Assembly (NCBI GenBank): GCA_044227325.1
Contig: JBGAFI010000004.1
Coordinates: 124,001 to 188,000 of the forward strand
Length of the DNA: 64,000 nucleotides
From: PFJX01 sp044227325
GTDB taxonomy: Bacteria; Pseudomonadota; Gammaproteobacteria; Burkholderiales; Thiobacillaceae
Direction: 5' to 3'
The position numbers and the translations under genes are program-made. Within the stretch, counting starts at the first letter, position 1. Each line of letters starts with the position of its first letter. Below are positions 34,888 through 43,619 of this stretch, piece after piece. The notes below the pieces were generated by a model. The model saw only the letters and a list, made by a program, of their open reading frames with translations, did not search any database and was not told the origin of the DNA.

Positions 34888-37557
34888 CTATGCCATAGAT
34901 TCATCTGAGACAATAGTCGATCCCTCCATAGTTTCCACTCCATCCTCCTCGGAATGGAACCATAACCCTTTCCCTAAATCGTAGGTTCCAATTTTCATCA
35001 ATACGCTGGTTGCAGTGTTGTTAGCCACCTCCCTGCCAAGCAGTCCGGAAGCTTTCTTTGCGACATCCGCCGCCAACACTCCACCATCAAATAAGTCGAA
35101 TGACTTTTCCACAGCCTCGCTCACGGTCAATCGCCTAGGCCCTTCCCATTCCGGCAAATATACATATCCGCCTTTACCTGGTTTGACGCGTTCCGTGCGG
35201 ATAGCCAGAGCAACCAGCATGATGGGATTTACCGTTGCCGCCAAGTCACGGTTGAGCTTGAGTGATGGAACGATTTCCGAGGTATGTAGACCTGATCCCT
35301 TTTCCTTCAAAATAGAGATCATCTCTTCAACAATTGCGTTTGCATGGTCTTCGTCGAATGGAATATCGCGCCAAAGAATTCCCCATTGGTTCTCACCAAC
35401 TCGAATAAGCGGATCAGCTTGATGTATCTGGAATGTCGAGCCTAGCCCTCGGTCCCTTGAGATGATTTCCCGGATGTCCGAGGCGAACATTGGCGATCCA
35501 TGCTGCTGGAGCAATGCGACGATCGCTTGCCAGATGTTCAATCGATCGGAAGTTCCCAACAACGATTTCGTCTTGGTTGTCCAAACCATGCGGCCCAAAT
35601 AGGCCAAAACCATCGACGACTCAAGAATCACATTCAGGTCATATTTCGAAAGCCTGCCCTCAAAGTCCAGACCACGGGCCTCTAGCTCATCGCAAATCTC
35701 TGTGGCATGCCATTGCCGTCCGGGCGTCTCCGAGAGCATCTCCTCAACCTCCCCAAGAATGCGCGACTGCTCCTCCTTAGACAGATCGATGTGTTTTTGA
35801 AGGCCATAGATCCCTCGGCCCAAGAGATAGCCGACGTTGGCTGCGGCGTTCGCCGCCCTTCGGACATCGATGTGGCGCCCCTTCAACGCACAGCGCTTGG
35901 CGATCTCCGAATAGTGCAAGGGAGTGTCAGACTCGGACAACACCGCTTCCACTAAGCTTTCCGCTCCCATCCCATAGCTGACCAGGATCTTTTCGCCGCT
36001 CGGCCCCTCTGAAAAATGGGCCCAGCGGGTCACGGTGTCCCATAGCAATGGTCGAAGCTCCTCCCCTTTTCCGATCAACTGGCTTTCGATCAGAAGCCTT
36101 GTTTCCGATTCGCTTGGCACCTTTTCCCGCTTCGACAAGGATGACAGCAAAGCCCGAGAGGCTCTCTCCGCCTCGTTCCATTCATCTTGACGCAGCAACG
36201 AAACATATGACTGCCCGGCGACGCGGATCACATCGAATTCAGGAGGATCGATGAAATGCTCCAGCGCGAATTCGAACGGGCTGGACAGTGCGTCGGCTCC
36301 GGCAAACCACGGGTCGAGAACGTCAAGCCCCAGCAGTGGAAGGGGTGTCTGCCTTCCCTGGAGCATCCTGGCTAGTCCCTCCTTGAATCGCCGCTCCCAC
36401 ACAGGCATTCGCGTGATGATTCGATTGGTTGCCTTCGACTCGATCTGCCTTACGCGCTCGCGCGTGACAGAGTAGTTCTTGGCGATTTCCTCCAAAGTTT
36501 TCCTGCTCCCGCCAATTCCCATTCTTTGCCTGAGCACAGAGGCGTCTCGCTCGTTTGTCAAAGCGAATGCGACGTGGAGCGCGTCACGGAAAGAGCGTGG
36601 CTCCAAAGTATCGCCTGGTGGAGTGGCTTCGCCCTTTGCCGCAAAAGCCAGATCCGGTTTGACCAGTGGCTCTGGGGCCTCAGGCCTTGAGATGTCTGGG
36701 AGGTGCCCTTGTTTGGAAGCATGCGAGTCGCAATAGGCGCTTCCAAGTTCAAAAGCGGCGAATATCGCTCCTGATATATCAGATACCGTCTTGCGCCCCA
36801 AATTCGGGACATGCATCAACCCTGTCGTCCCGATTCGGGCAATGTCGTGCACTGCCGCTGCTCCAATTTGCCCCAAACAATTTGTGGCCCTAACTGGCAG
36901 ATCAAGAGCACTCGTCGCAAGTTGAAGAATCCACGGCGGAGCAAACATTAATCCGTCCACCATAGAGTCGCGCGAGTGGGGGTATCCGGCCAGAGCTTTG
37001 AATCGATAGGCGCCAAGACGATTTCTGATGCTGGGAGGCAACTGGCTTTCATTCTCCTGATAGAGGGACTCGCTCAAGATGGAGAACCTAGAGCATTCGG
37101 CGAAGAGATCGGGGAACTCTCGCCCAAGATCCTCAAGCCAATCGCACGGATTCGTCGGAATCTCGGAAGGTGACTCCACAATGGACTCCGGGCCGGGGTC
37201 CGGAGCCTCATGCGCTACAGGTGGCTCCTCGATCTCATATCCCCAGCCTGACAAGGCCACGTGGACCGGCAGATTCTCGACGACTGAACAAGGTTGCTCC
37301 GCGGACAAGAAAGTTTTAGGTAATGCGAGCTTCGCCGCTCCGGTCAGTAGCACTCTCCCCTCATGGCCAGAGCAGACCAAGTCGAACGATGAGGCATCCG
37401 GGCGCCAGAACCCGACGTGGACCACCGCCGAAGCCATAGCATCGGAATCGAGGGCGGCTTTCCAATCCGATGTCAGCCCCTCTAGATTCCGATGAGAGGT
37501 GACACTCCAAGTCCCGTCGCCTCGTCGGATCAGCAAATAGGCCAACAAGTGAATCAT
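34888..37557 (-). CDS. 889-aa protein with alpha-CTD-like and sigma-region-4-like domains
   Basis: Last gene of the seven-gene minus-strand operon; ATG overlaps the upstream stop (ATGA). Visible domains: an N-terminal unknown domain (1-110); a helix-hairpin-helix like the RNA polymerase alpha C-terminal domain (IARIGTTGLMHVPNLGRKTV, about 240-260); a sigma-region-4-like HTH (LEEIAKNYSVTRERVRQIES, about 352-371); then at least two winged-helix or HARE-HTH-like units (LHYSEIAKRCALKGRHIDV, HATEICDELEARG, LHTSEIVPSLKLN). No catalytic motif is visible. It may read DNA modification state or control transcription of the system or of invading DNA. Large sigma-like proteins in defence operons are uncommon. 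Confidence 0.78.
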   Translation of the reverse strand: MIHLLAYLLIRRGDGTWSVTSHRNLEGLTSDWKAALDSDAMASAVVHVGFWRPDASSFDLVCSGHEGRVLLTGAAKLALPKTFLSAEQPCSVVENLPVHVALSGWGYEIEEPPVAHEAPDPGPESIVESPSEIPTNPCDWLEDLGREFPDLFAECSRFSILSESLYQENESQLPPSIRNRLGAYRFKALAGYPHSRDSMVDGLMFAPPWILQLATSALDLPVRATNCLGQIGAAAVHDIARIGTTGLMHVPNLGRKTVSDISGAIFAAFELGSAYCDSHASKQGHLPDISRPEAPEPLVKPDLAFAAKGEATPPGDTLEPRSFRDALHVAFALTNERDASVLRQRMGIGGSRKTLEEIAKNYSVTRERVRQIESKATNRIITRMPVWERRFKEGLARMLQGRQTPLPLLGLDVLDPWFAGADALSSPFEFALEHFIDPPEFDVIRVAGQSYVSLLRQDEWNEAERASRALLSSLSKREKVPSESETRLLIESQLIGKGEELRPLLWDTVTRWAHFSEGPSGEKILVSYGMGAESLVEAVLSESDTPLHYSEIAKRCALKGRHIDVRRAANAAANVGYLLGRGIYGLQKHIDLSKEEQSRILGEVEEMLSETPGRQWHATEICDELEARGLDFEGRLSKYDLNVILESSMVLAYLGRMVWTTKTKSLLGTSDRLNIWQAIVALLQQHGSPMFASDIREIISRDRGLGSTFQIHQADPLIRVGENQWGILWRDIPFDEDHANAIVEEMISILKEKGSGLHTSEIVPSLKLNRDLAATVNPIMLVALAIRTERVKPGKGGYVYLPEWEGPRRLTVSEAVEKSFDLFDGGVLAADVAKKASGLLGREVANNTATSVLMKIGTYDLGKGLWFHSEEDGVETMEGSTIVSDESMA

Positions 37558-37955
37558 GCCTGAGCTTGCTCCTCCTCCTGGGCCTTGGCCAAGATGGCCC
37601 CGATATCAAGCTCGCCTTTGTCGATCATCGCTGACAATTCACGTACGCCCCATTCCGCGAGCCTTTCAGCCCAGCGATAGACCGGCGCGTCACCTGTCTT
37701 CAACAGGGATCGGATCGTAGTGTAGATCTGCTTGTCCGGATCCAGCGTACCCACGTTGAAGATCGTCGTTCGCTGTCCCGATATCTCGTCTGGCATGACC
37801 CCATGGGCCAAGGCGAGGGCGATCCCGAACCGATAGGCATCGGCCATCTCCGCGAAGTTTCCATTCAGCTTGTCCTCAGCCAAGCGCTTGAGCATCGCAT
37901 GGGCCTTATCGCTCAGCCCGATGGTCGTGGGCTCCTTGAGGGTTAGGTCCGTCAT
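37554..37955 (-). CDS. DndE-like small protein (tentative)
   Basis: A 133-aa soluble protein. Its start IGLSDKAHAMLKRLAEDKLN, followed by ADAYRFGIALALAHG, resembles the N-terminal helix-turn pattern of DndE (short proteins that accompany DndD), but the similarity is faint. It lies directly after a DndD-like ATPase with ATGA overlaps at both ends, which is the order seen in dnd operons. DndB and DndC are absent, so no phosphorothioation is implied. Most cautious label: conserved partner of the ATPase. Confidence 0.55.
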   Translation of the reverse strand: MTDLTLKEPTTIGLSDKAHAMLKRLAEDKLNGNFAEMADAYRFGIALALAHGVMPDEISGQRTTIFNVGTLDPDKQIYTTIRSLLKTGDAPVYRWAERLAEWGVRELSAMIDKGELDIGAILAKAQEEEQAQA

Positions 37956-39937
37956 GATTGCATCACCTCAATCTTCGATTGGCGAGTGGATACCTCGCGA
38001 ATGGCGTATTCCTTGCCGACTCTCGCGGCCACAGGGGCCAGGTCTGTCTCCTTACGGACCTCCCCGTCATGCACGAGTAGGACCAGCTGGCTCGTCGTCT
38101 CCGGTAGATAGCGCAGTATGTTGCCCCGATGTTTCAGGTCGAGCCGGCCGAAGGGGGTGTCCATAACTACCGGTCCCGCCGCACGCCCTGTCCTCGCCAG
38201 TCCGTCAATAAGCGACAAGGCGACAATCTGCTCGGCCCCGGCACTTCGCACGCCTACCTTTTCGCCGTTCTCGTCGATGATCGTCAGGCCATAGTTCTCA
38301 TTGATCTCCAGCCCGCGATACTTGGTCTGCGTCGTCAACCGCCTAAACGTGTCGGTCGCTCTCTCCTCGACTTTGGAGCGCAGGTTGTCCCGTAGCCTTT
38401 CGATGCTTTGGGTGAACACCCTAACGAGTCCTTGGCACAGCTCAACTTTCGCCGTGCTTCGGCGCTGCCTGGCCGCCGGCTGGTTGGAAATCTGCTTCGA
38501 GAGTATCTCGAGTTCATTCCGGATTCCCTTGAGCTCGGCTTCGGTCTTGCTGATATCCCCATCAAGCTGACCCTCGTTTCGAACCAGCATGTCGCGAATT
38601 CTACGTTTGCTAGCGATCTCCTCAGTATCGTAGCCCCGAATCTTCTCCTCGATCCTCTCGATCTCGTTGTCGATCTTGGTCAATTCGACGGACAGCGTCC
38701 TCTCCTCTGCTTTGAGCGACTGAATCCGCCCTCCGACACCGGGACGCAAAAGCTTGTCGATCTCGCGCATCTCACTCGAGATATTGGCCAGACCCTCGTA
38801 ACCTTTCTTCAGCCCGAGCAATTCCTCCTCGCATTGGGTTAGCTCGGCTTGCTTGGCGGGGCGATTCTCGACCAATGGCAGCTGGCCGCAAGTGGGGCAA
38901 GGCTCGTTGCTCAGAAGTTTCTTCAAGCTATCGATCTTCCCCTCGATTCGCCCCCTCTTGTCCATGTTCTCGTAGATCCGGTCCTGCTCGTCCCTTAATT
39001 GCGCTTGCCGGATGCGCAACTTCGGTTGAACCAAGTCGATCCATGCCTTTCGAGCCAAGTCGATGCGTTCTGCGGCGAGTTGCTCCAGCCGCTTGACGAT
39101 CTCATCCTGCCTGCGCTTGAGCGTTTTCGATTCTGTCTGGGCCCGATAGACCTCCTCGACCTTCTCTAACTCATCGTCGAGCCCTTCGCGCTGAGCGCGT
39201 ATCTCCCTTTGCTGCTCCTTGACGGCCTCGATGGCTCGCTCCTTGGCCCCTTGCTTCTCTTGCAGGGAAAGTTGGCGCTCCGCCAAGGCAGATAGGCTCT
39301 TGACCTGAGCCATCTCCTTGGACTGCTGGCGCTGGGCCGATCGCAATATAGTCTCGGCTTCGTCACGCCCGCGAATGAGCGTGGGGACTCCTAGAACTTG
39401 TTCGATCGCCTCCTTGATGTGCTTGCCCTGCTCGTTGCCCTCCATAAGCAAGGTCTCGTATTCCTGTAGCAGTTCTCCGTCGAAAAGGAAGAATCGGGAT
39501 ACCTGCTCCGGGACATAGCGATTGATCTCGGACTCGACAAGATAGCCGGGCAAGACCATGTCGTCCTTCTGAAGGCTGACCTGGACGATAAAATCTTCCG
39601 GCCGCGAAGGAATACCGACATGCTCCCTCCGGTCGGCCCGCCGATGCAGTGAGTACGAATGCCCGTCCGCCTCAAATCGGATGCGCACCTCCATGCAGTA
39701 GTCGCCCGCGCTTGCCGCGTCCTTGTTAAGCAGATCATTGAGCGGGATTTCCCGCAGATGCCGGCCATAGGCCCTTCCGTAGAACCCCCAGCGTAAGGCG
39801 TTCAGGAAGCTGGTCTTGCCTCGCATGTTGTCGCCGAAGACGATCATGACGTTGCGATACTCGTTCGTCGGGAAATCAATGCTGCATTCGCCCTTGTAGG
39901 GCATGAAGTTCGCCATTGCGACAGATAAGATCTTCAT
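37952..39937 (-). CDS. DndD/Rad50-like SMC-type ATPase
   Basis: A 661-aa ATPase. N-terminal AAA_23-type domain FMPYKGECSIDF with Walker A GDNMRGKTSFLN (about 34-45); FFLFDGELLQEYETLL is the DndD signature block. Two long coiled coils flank a zinc hook CPTCG (about 348). The C-terminal half has RSAGAEQIVALSLIDGL (ABC signature) and Walker B VVMDTPFGRLD (about 593). Rad50/DndD ATPases tether or remodel DNA. It is the motor/sensor of the operon and is coupled to genes on both sides by ATGA overlaps. Confidence 0.9.
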   Translation of the reverse strand: MKILSVAMANFMPYKGECSIDFPTNEYRNVMIVFGDNMRGKTSFLNALRWGFYGRAYGRHLREIPLNDLLNKDAASAGDYCMEVRIRFEADGHSYSLHRRADRREHVGIPSRPEDFIVQVSLQKDDMVLPGYLVESEINRYVPEQVSRFFLFDGELLQEYETLLMEGNEQGKHIKEAIEQVLGVPTLIRGRDEAETILRSAQRQQSKEMAQVKSLSALAERQLSLQEKQGAKERAIEAVKEQQREIRAQREGLDDELEKVEEVYRAQTESKTLKRRQDEIVKRLEQLAAERIDLARKAWIDLVQPKLRIRQAQLRDEQDRIYENMDKRGRIEGKIDSLKKLLSNEPCPTCGQLPLVENRPAKQAELTQCEEELLGLKKGYEGLANISSEMREIDKLLRPGVGGRIQSLKAEERTLSVELTKIDNEIERIEEKIRGYDTEEIASKRRIRDMLVRNEGQLDGDISKTEAELKGIRNELEILSKQISNQPAARQRRSTAKVELCQGLVRVFTQSIERLRDNLRSKVEERATDTFRRLTTQTKYRGLEINENYGLTIIDENGEKVGVRSAGAEQIVALSLIDGLARTGRAAGPVVMDTPFGRLDLKHRGNILRYLPETTSQLVLLVHDGEVRKETDLAPVAARVGKEYAIREVSTRQSKIEVMQS

Positions 39938-40131
39938 GCCACCCCTCCAACCTGCTCATCGATCAGCCTCTCCATGAGATGAAGCGACTCGTTGTTGTCC
40001 TGGGAAAATTGATGCTTCTTCTGTATTTCGTAGGCCTTCTGGAGAAACTCGATCGGGATTTCGGGAGCCACATCCCTGGCTGTTTCAACCAGGGTCTTCC
40101 AAACCATGTCGTCACGCTCTTCCACGCTCAT
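39934..40131 (-). CDS. 65-aa helical protein in defence operon
   Basis: A 65-aa acidic protein predicted to be all helix (DDMVWKTLVETARDVAPEIP, EFLQKAYEIQKKHQFSQDN). It overlaps both neighbours by ATGA, so it is almost certainly translated. Possibly an adaptor between the helicase and the SMC-like ATPase. Not recognised as a family; too small for domain assignment. Confidence 0.7.
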   Translation of the reverse strand: MSVEERDDMVWKTLVETARDVAPEIPIEFLQKAYEIQKKHQFSQDNNESLHLMERLIDEQVGGVA

Positions 40132-42212
40132 TCGTCATCCTCCTCAATGCCGGTGTCATCCGGCGCGTCCGGATCAAATCCCAAATTGGCCGCGATTCGG
40201 CGCAATTCGACCGCCGCGTCTGCGTTGATGGCCGACTTGGCAAACTCGATGGCCCGGACAAACTCGCTCTTGAGCAGCGATGTCTGCTCAGGCTCGTCCT
40301 CCAAGCTCACTGGGACGACTATGGCGTCATGGATGACCGCCAGGTTCTTCCACTTGGCCTTACGCAGCACGCGCCCGCGCCGCTGAATGAACTGCCTCGG
40401 ATTCTGCGACGAGGCCAGGATCAAGGCATGGTCTACCGCCGGGATGTCCACGCCCTCGTCAAGGCACTTGATCGAAACCATGATTCCGCCAAACGTCTTG
40501 AAGTGGGCGAGCGTGGCATCCTTGTCCCCCTCCATGTCCGTATGATACCGAAGCGGCTCAAGACCCTTGATCTTCAAGGCGTCGATGACCTCGGCGAGCT
40601 GATTCTTGTCCTCACAGTAGACAAGCCAGCGCTGCCCTCCGACAAAAGAAGATATAAGGATGTCAGAGGCAAGTGGAACCTTGTTCGCAGCTTTTTTCGC
40701 GATACGTGACCTTCGGATCAGCAGCATCTTGGCCGCCTCGGACAACCCCTTCTTCCCGTCAGAGCCTTCCTCCTGCCGAGCCATCTCCCAACGAATCTTA
40801 AGCGTGAGGGCCTTCCATTCTTTGACCTCCTCGGCCGTGAGGCGAACAGCGTGGGGCTTGTATTCGTATTCAACGAGGCGCCCGGCCCTGATGGCGTCCT
40901 GAAGCGTGACAGGCGGGGGAATGACTGGGCCGAAATAGTCAAACATCTTGCGCGTCCCGTCCGGATCGCCGTAGCGGATGGGCGTTGCGCTGAGACCAAG
41001 GCGAGAGCCGGTCTTGAGCGAGTAGAGCTTGGAGTTTTGTGGGCTTCCAGATTGATGGACCTCGTCAGCCACCAATAGGAGATGAGGTCCTCCTTCGACC
41101 ACCGCGAGGAATTCATCGCTGGAAGCTGTCTGCATGGTTGCGATGACAACTCGCTTGCCCAAGTCAGGGGATGGGTCGGTCATGCCGCGAAGCCGACCAC
41201 CCTGCTTCCATCGATCATGCCCTGCTCCCGCCAGAAGGATCGTCGTCCCCGGCAATTCATCCCTTGTTTCATGGTTCCATTGCTCCAGCAGTAACCGACT
41301 TGGAACGACGATGAGGGCGGGCAACCCCTTTTCTACATGTTCCCGAACAGCCATAAGGGCTGTGAAGGTCTTTCCACTGCCGGTCGCATGTTCAAGCACC
41401 CCGTGGCAACCGACAGCTTTCCAGTCCGCTATCGCCTTGGATTGATGAACAAGAGGCGTCCGTCCTGTGGCGATTGACATTTCGACGGCCCTAATCTCTT
41501 CCATGTCCACATCCCCCAGATCTTCCATGGCCACGTCAGCGATGCGCCTTTTGGCGGCTTCGGGAAAGGCGATTACTTCAACTCCCTTGGCTTGTCCCCC
41601 CCAGAGGCGCTCGAAGTAGGCTTCATGCTTTTGGCATCTGTTAGCGTCCGATGGACCGGACCAATTACAGAACACCTCGATCGCTTCAAGGTTCCCCCTT
41701 TCATGCCACCCTTTCCACGTCTCGTTCGCTGAGCCGAGAAAGCTGACCTTGTTACCGAAGTCGTCTGCGAATATCCCAAGTTTCTCGTGGTAGATCCCTT
41801 GGTCATCCGGTCTAACGGCGATTCGGACATCCAAAGCTCCGACGGCGATCATGGTTGCCAGTACTCGTGTTCGGTAATGTGTCGTCTCATCAGCTAAGAG
41901 ACGATCAATCTCGACGCACAAGGCATCATCTGTTCTGTTGCCTCTGAGAGAATATCCCTCCTCAATGCTGGAGAGATCCTCATCCGTTATCGACGGCGAG
42001 CATATGAGCCGAATCTTTCCCCCACGCTTCGCGAACTCGATAACGTCTTCTCCGACGATCAGAAAAATGGACGAACGGAAATAGCCGACGGCTCTTCGAT
42101 AATCAGACGCCAGACAAAGGCATGGACGATAGAACTCGGCTACTGGATCCGCTTCTCCCGTTCGATACTCGGTCGCCAAATGAATCGAGCCTAACCCAGC
42201 GTAAGACAACAT
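40128..42212 (-). CDS. PLD-nuclease/SF2 helicase fusion
   Basis: A 694-aa protein. The N-terminal phospholipase-D-type nuclease domain has an HxK motif (YHEKLGIFADD, about 140) and GSANETWKGW (about 157). The helicase part has Walker A HATGSGKTF (about 278), DEVH box VADEVHQSG (about 383), SAT motif GLSATP, and the motif VI region QFIQRRGRVLRK. PLD-helicase fusions are recurrent in defence islands, where they act as restriction-type effectors on unmodified DNA. Lies 33 bases after the methyltransferase gene and is coupled to the 65-aa gene. Confidence 0.9.
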   Translation of the reverse strand: MLSYAGLGSIHLATEYRTGEADPVAEFYRPCLCLASDYRRAVGYFRSSIFLIVGEDVIEFAKRGGKIRLICSPSITDEDLSSIEEGYSLRGNRTDDALCVEIDRLLADETTHYRTRVLATMIAVGALDVRIAVRPDDQGIYHEKLGIFADDFGNKVSFLGSANETWKGWHERGNLEAIEVFCNWSGPSDANRCQKHEAYFERLWGGQAKGVEVIAFPEAAKRRIADVAMEDLGDVDMEEIRAVEMSIATGRTPLVHQSKAIADWKAVGCHGVLEHATGSGKTFTALMAVREHVEKGLPALIVVPSRLLLEQWNHETRDELPGTTILLAGAGHDRWKQGGRLRGMTDPSPDLGKRVVIATMQTASSDEFLAVVEGGPHLLLVADEVHQSGSPQNSKLYSLKTGSRLGLSATPIRYGDPDGTRKMFDYFGPVIPPPVTLQDAIRAGRLVEYEYKPHAVRLTAEEVKEWKALTLKIRWEMARQEEGSDGKKGLSEAAKMLLIRRSRIAKKAANKVPLASDILISSFVGGQRWLVYCEDKNQLAEVIDALKIKGLEPLRYHTDMEGDKDATLAHFKTFGGIMVSIKCLDEGVDIPAVDHALILASSQNPRQFIQRRGRVLRKAKWKNLAVIHDAIVVPVSLEDEPEQTSLLKSEFVRAIEFAKSAINADAAVELRRIAANLGFDPDAPDDTGIEEDDE

Positions 42213-42245
42213 CGCCTCATCTGTTGAGTTTGTAGCTTACTGACT

Positions 42246-43265
42246 TCATGTTGGATCCTCCCTTTCAAATGAGCCATGGTCATCAAACCTAATCAGTGAC
42301 TGCTCTATGTAGGTGTCTTGGGCATCTATGCCAACCCAATGCCGCTTAGCGACCGCTGCTGAGTAGCCGGTGGTATTACTGCCGGCAAATGGGTCAAGAA
42401 CCAGGTCGCCCTTGTCCGTCAGAAACTCAATGAAGAATGACGCCAGACCCAAGGGCATTCGTGCAGGGTGTGGCGTGATTCCGCGCTTCTTGCACTCTCG
42501 GTGGAAGTAGTCGTTCGAGGCGCTGTTCGCCATCGAAAAGACATTAGGCAGCCTGACTTCCCGCTCAGGGTCCAGGGCATCAATCTCAAACAAGTTATGC
42601 GCTATCGAACCTCCCTGATCATTGAGAAAGCTCTTTTCGCTGATGATGTGCTCGGAAGGGCGCTTGCCGGCGTTGTAACACCCCCTTTTCAAGAGACTCT
42701 TCATCGATTTGCTGTACGGGCGCAGCACCTTCGAGTTGTCTGCTTTCGGGAAATCCGTCTTGGCGAGCCACCACACATGTGTGAAGCTGTCCACTGTGCG
42801 GATGCGGTTAACGGTGACCCACTGGGCGGGTGACGGCAACCTAGAAGGGTTGTAGCACACAAACTGCTGGATCAGACGCAAGCCAGCATCTTTGTGGCGA
42901 ACAAAGCCAAGTAGAGACTCCAAGTGCAATAGCGACTGGACAGGTCTGCCGTGCTCCCAAGCATTGCCGATTTCAAGCACGATGGAGCCGTCATCCGTTA
43001 ACAGGTCGGAAAATACGGGGGCAAGCGCAGTGAACCACTCCAAGTATTTTTCCCCAGTCAGGTTTCCGTAGCTCTTTTTGTTGTTCAGCGGGTAAGGCGG
43101 CGAGGTCAGGATCAAATTGACTTTGCCCTTCAAGGCTGTGAAATCCTTACTTGCAAGAAGATGCGCAGAGTCCCCTAGGAAATAAACGCCACCCTTACGC
43201 TCGTAGGCGGTGCAGTTTTTTGGCAGCAGTGCCAGTAAGTCCACTGTTTGTATATTCATTATCAA
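42246..43265 (-). CDS. Beta-class DNA methyltransferase (N4-C or N6-A)
   Basis: A 339-aa enzyme. Motif IV LILTSPPYPLNNKKSYG (about 50-60) precedes motif I LVLDPFAGSNTTGYSAA (about 284), the order of beta-class amino-methyltransferases, and YIEQSLIRF closes the fold. TSPPY occurs in both N4-cytosine and N6-adenine enzymes, so the base cannot be told. The central region (about 110-230) likely contains target recognition. In this operon it would mark self DNA, while the PLD-helicase and the SMC-like ATPase act against unmarked DNA. Confidence 0.9.
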   Translation of the reverse strand: MIMNIQTVDLLALLPKNCTAYERKGGVYFLGDSAHLLASKDFTALKGKVNLILTSPPYPLNNKKSYGNLTGEKYLEWFTALAPVFSDLLTDDGSIVLEIGNAWEHGRPVQSLLHLESLLGFVRHKDAGLRLIQQFVCYNPSRLPSPAQWVTVNRIRTVDSFTHVWWLAKTDFPKADNSKVLRPYSKSMKSLLKRGCYNAGKRPSEHIISEKSFLNDQGGSIAHNLFEIDALDPEREVRLPNVFSMANSASNDYFHRECKKRGITPHPARMPLGLASFFIEFLTDKGDLVLDPFAGSNTTGYSAAVAKRHWVGIDAQDTYIEQSLIRFDDHGSFEREDPT

Positions 43266-43286
43266 CCCTGGCTTCCAATGTCAGAT

Positions 43287-43523
43287 TTAGTCGTCGCCAA
43301 AGCGGATCAACTTGCATCCAATCGCATCCAGGCATTGAACAAAGAAGATGGCGCTAAACTTCCCACGGTTGATCTTGTTGGTCAGGTTTTCCGGGGTGTC
43401 GTCGACTCCGATGCCATGTAGAAGAGTCGCCAATTCCTGGTAGCTGATGTCACGCCGCGTCAATTCAGCCTTCAGCAGGCCCTTCATGTAAGTTGACCAC
43501 TGTTCTTGGGTTCTATTCGACAT
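43287..43523 (-). CDS. DUF6471-like small protein, putative operon regulator
   Basis: A 78-aa protein (YMKGLLKAELTRRDISYQEL then ATLLHGIGV and LTNKINRGKFSAIFFVQCL) with a lambda-repressor-like helix pattern, consistent with the DUF6471 family. It is the first gene of the operon, 21 bases before the methyltransferase, and begins 20 bases after a long AT-rich palindrome, so autoregulation is likely. Similar small HTH control proteins precede restriction-modification genes. Confidence 0.75.
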   Translation of the reverse strand: MSNRTQEQWSTYMKGLLKAELTRRDISYQELATLLHGIGVDDTPENLTNKINRGKFSAIFFVQCLDAIGCKLIRFGDD

Positions 43524-43542
43524 TCACTGATAGTTTTAATAA

Positions 43543-43574
43543 ATCATATATGATGTATTACATCATGATATGAT
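43543..43574. promoter_or_regulatory. AT-rich near-perfect palindrome upstream of defence operon
   Basis: ATCATATATGATGTA and ACATCATGATATGAT flank a 2-base centre; the arms match except for one bulged base. It sits 20 bases upstream of the DUF6471 start codon in a region much richer in A/T than its surroundings. Probably the operator, overlapping the -10 region, for the leftward operon. Confidence 0.65.
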
Positions 43575-43619
43575 GGCTACGCTAACTAATCAACAGTCAC
43601 TCGAACAAGGTCGAGAAAG

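Noticed and set aside
34888..43265. Calling the operon a Dnd phosphorothioation system
   Set aside because: DndB and DndC are missing; a DNA methyltransferase is present instead, and the DndE similarity is faint.
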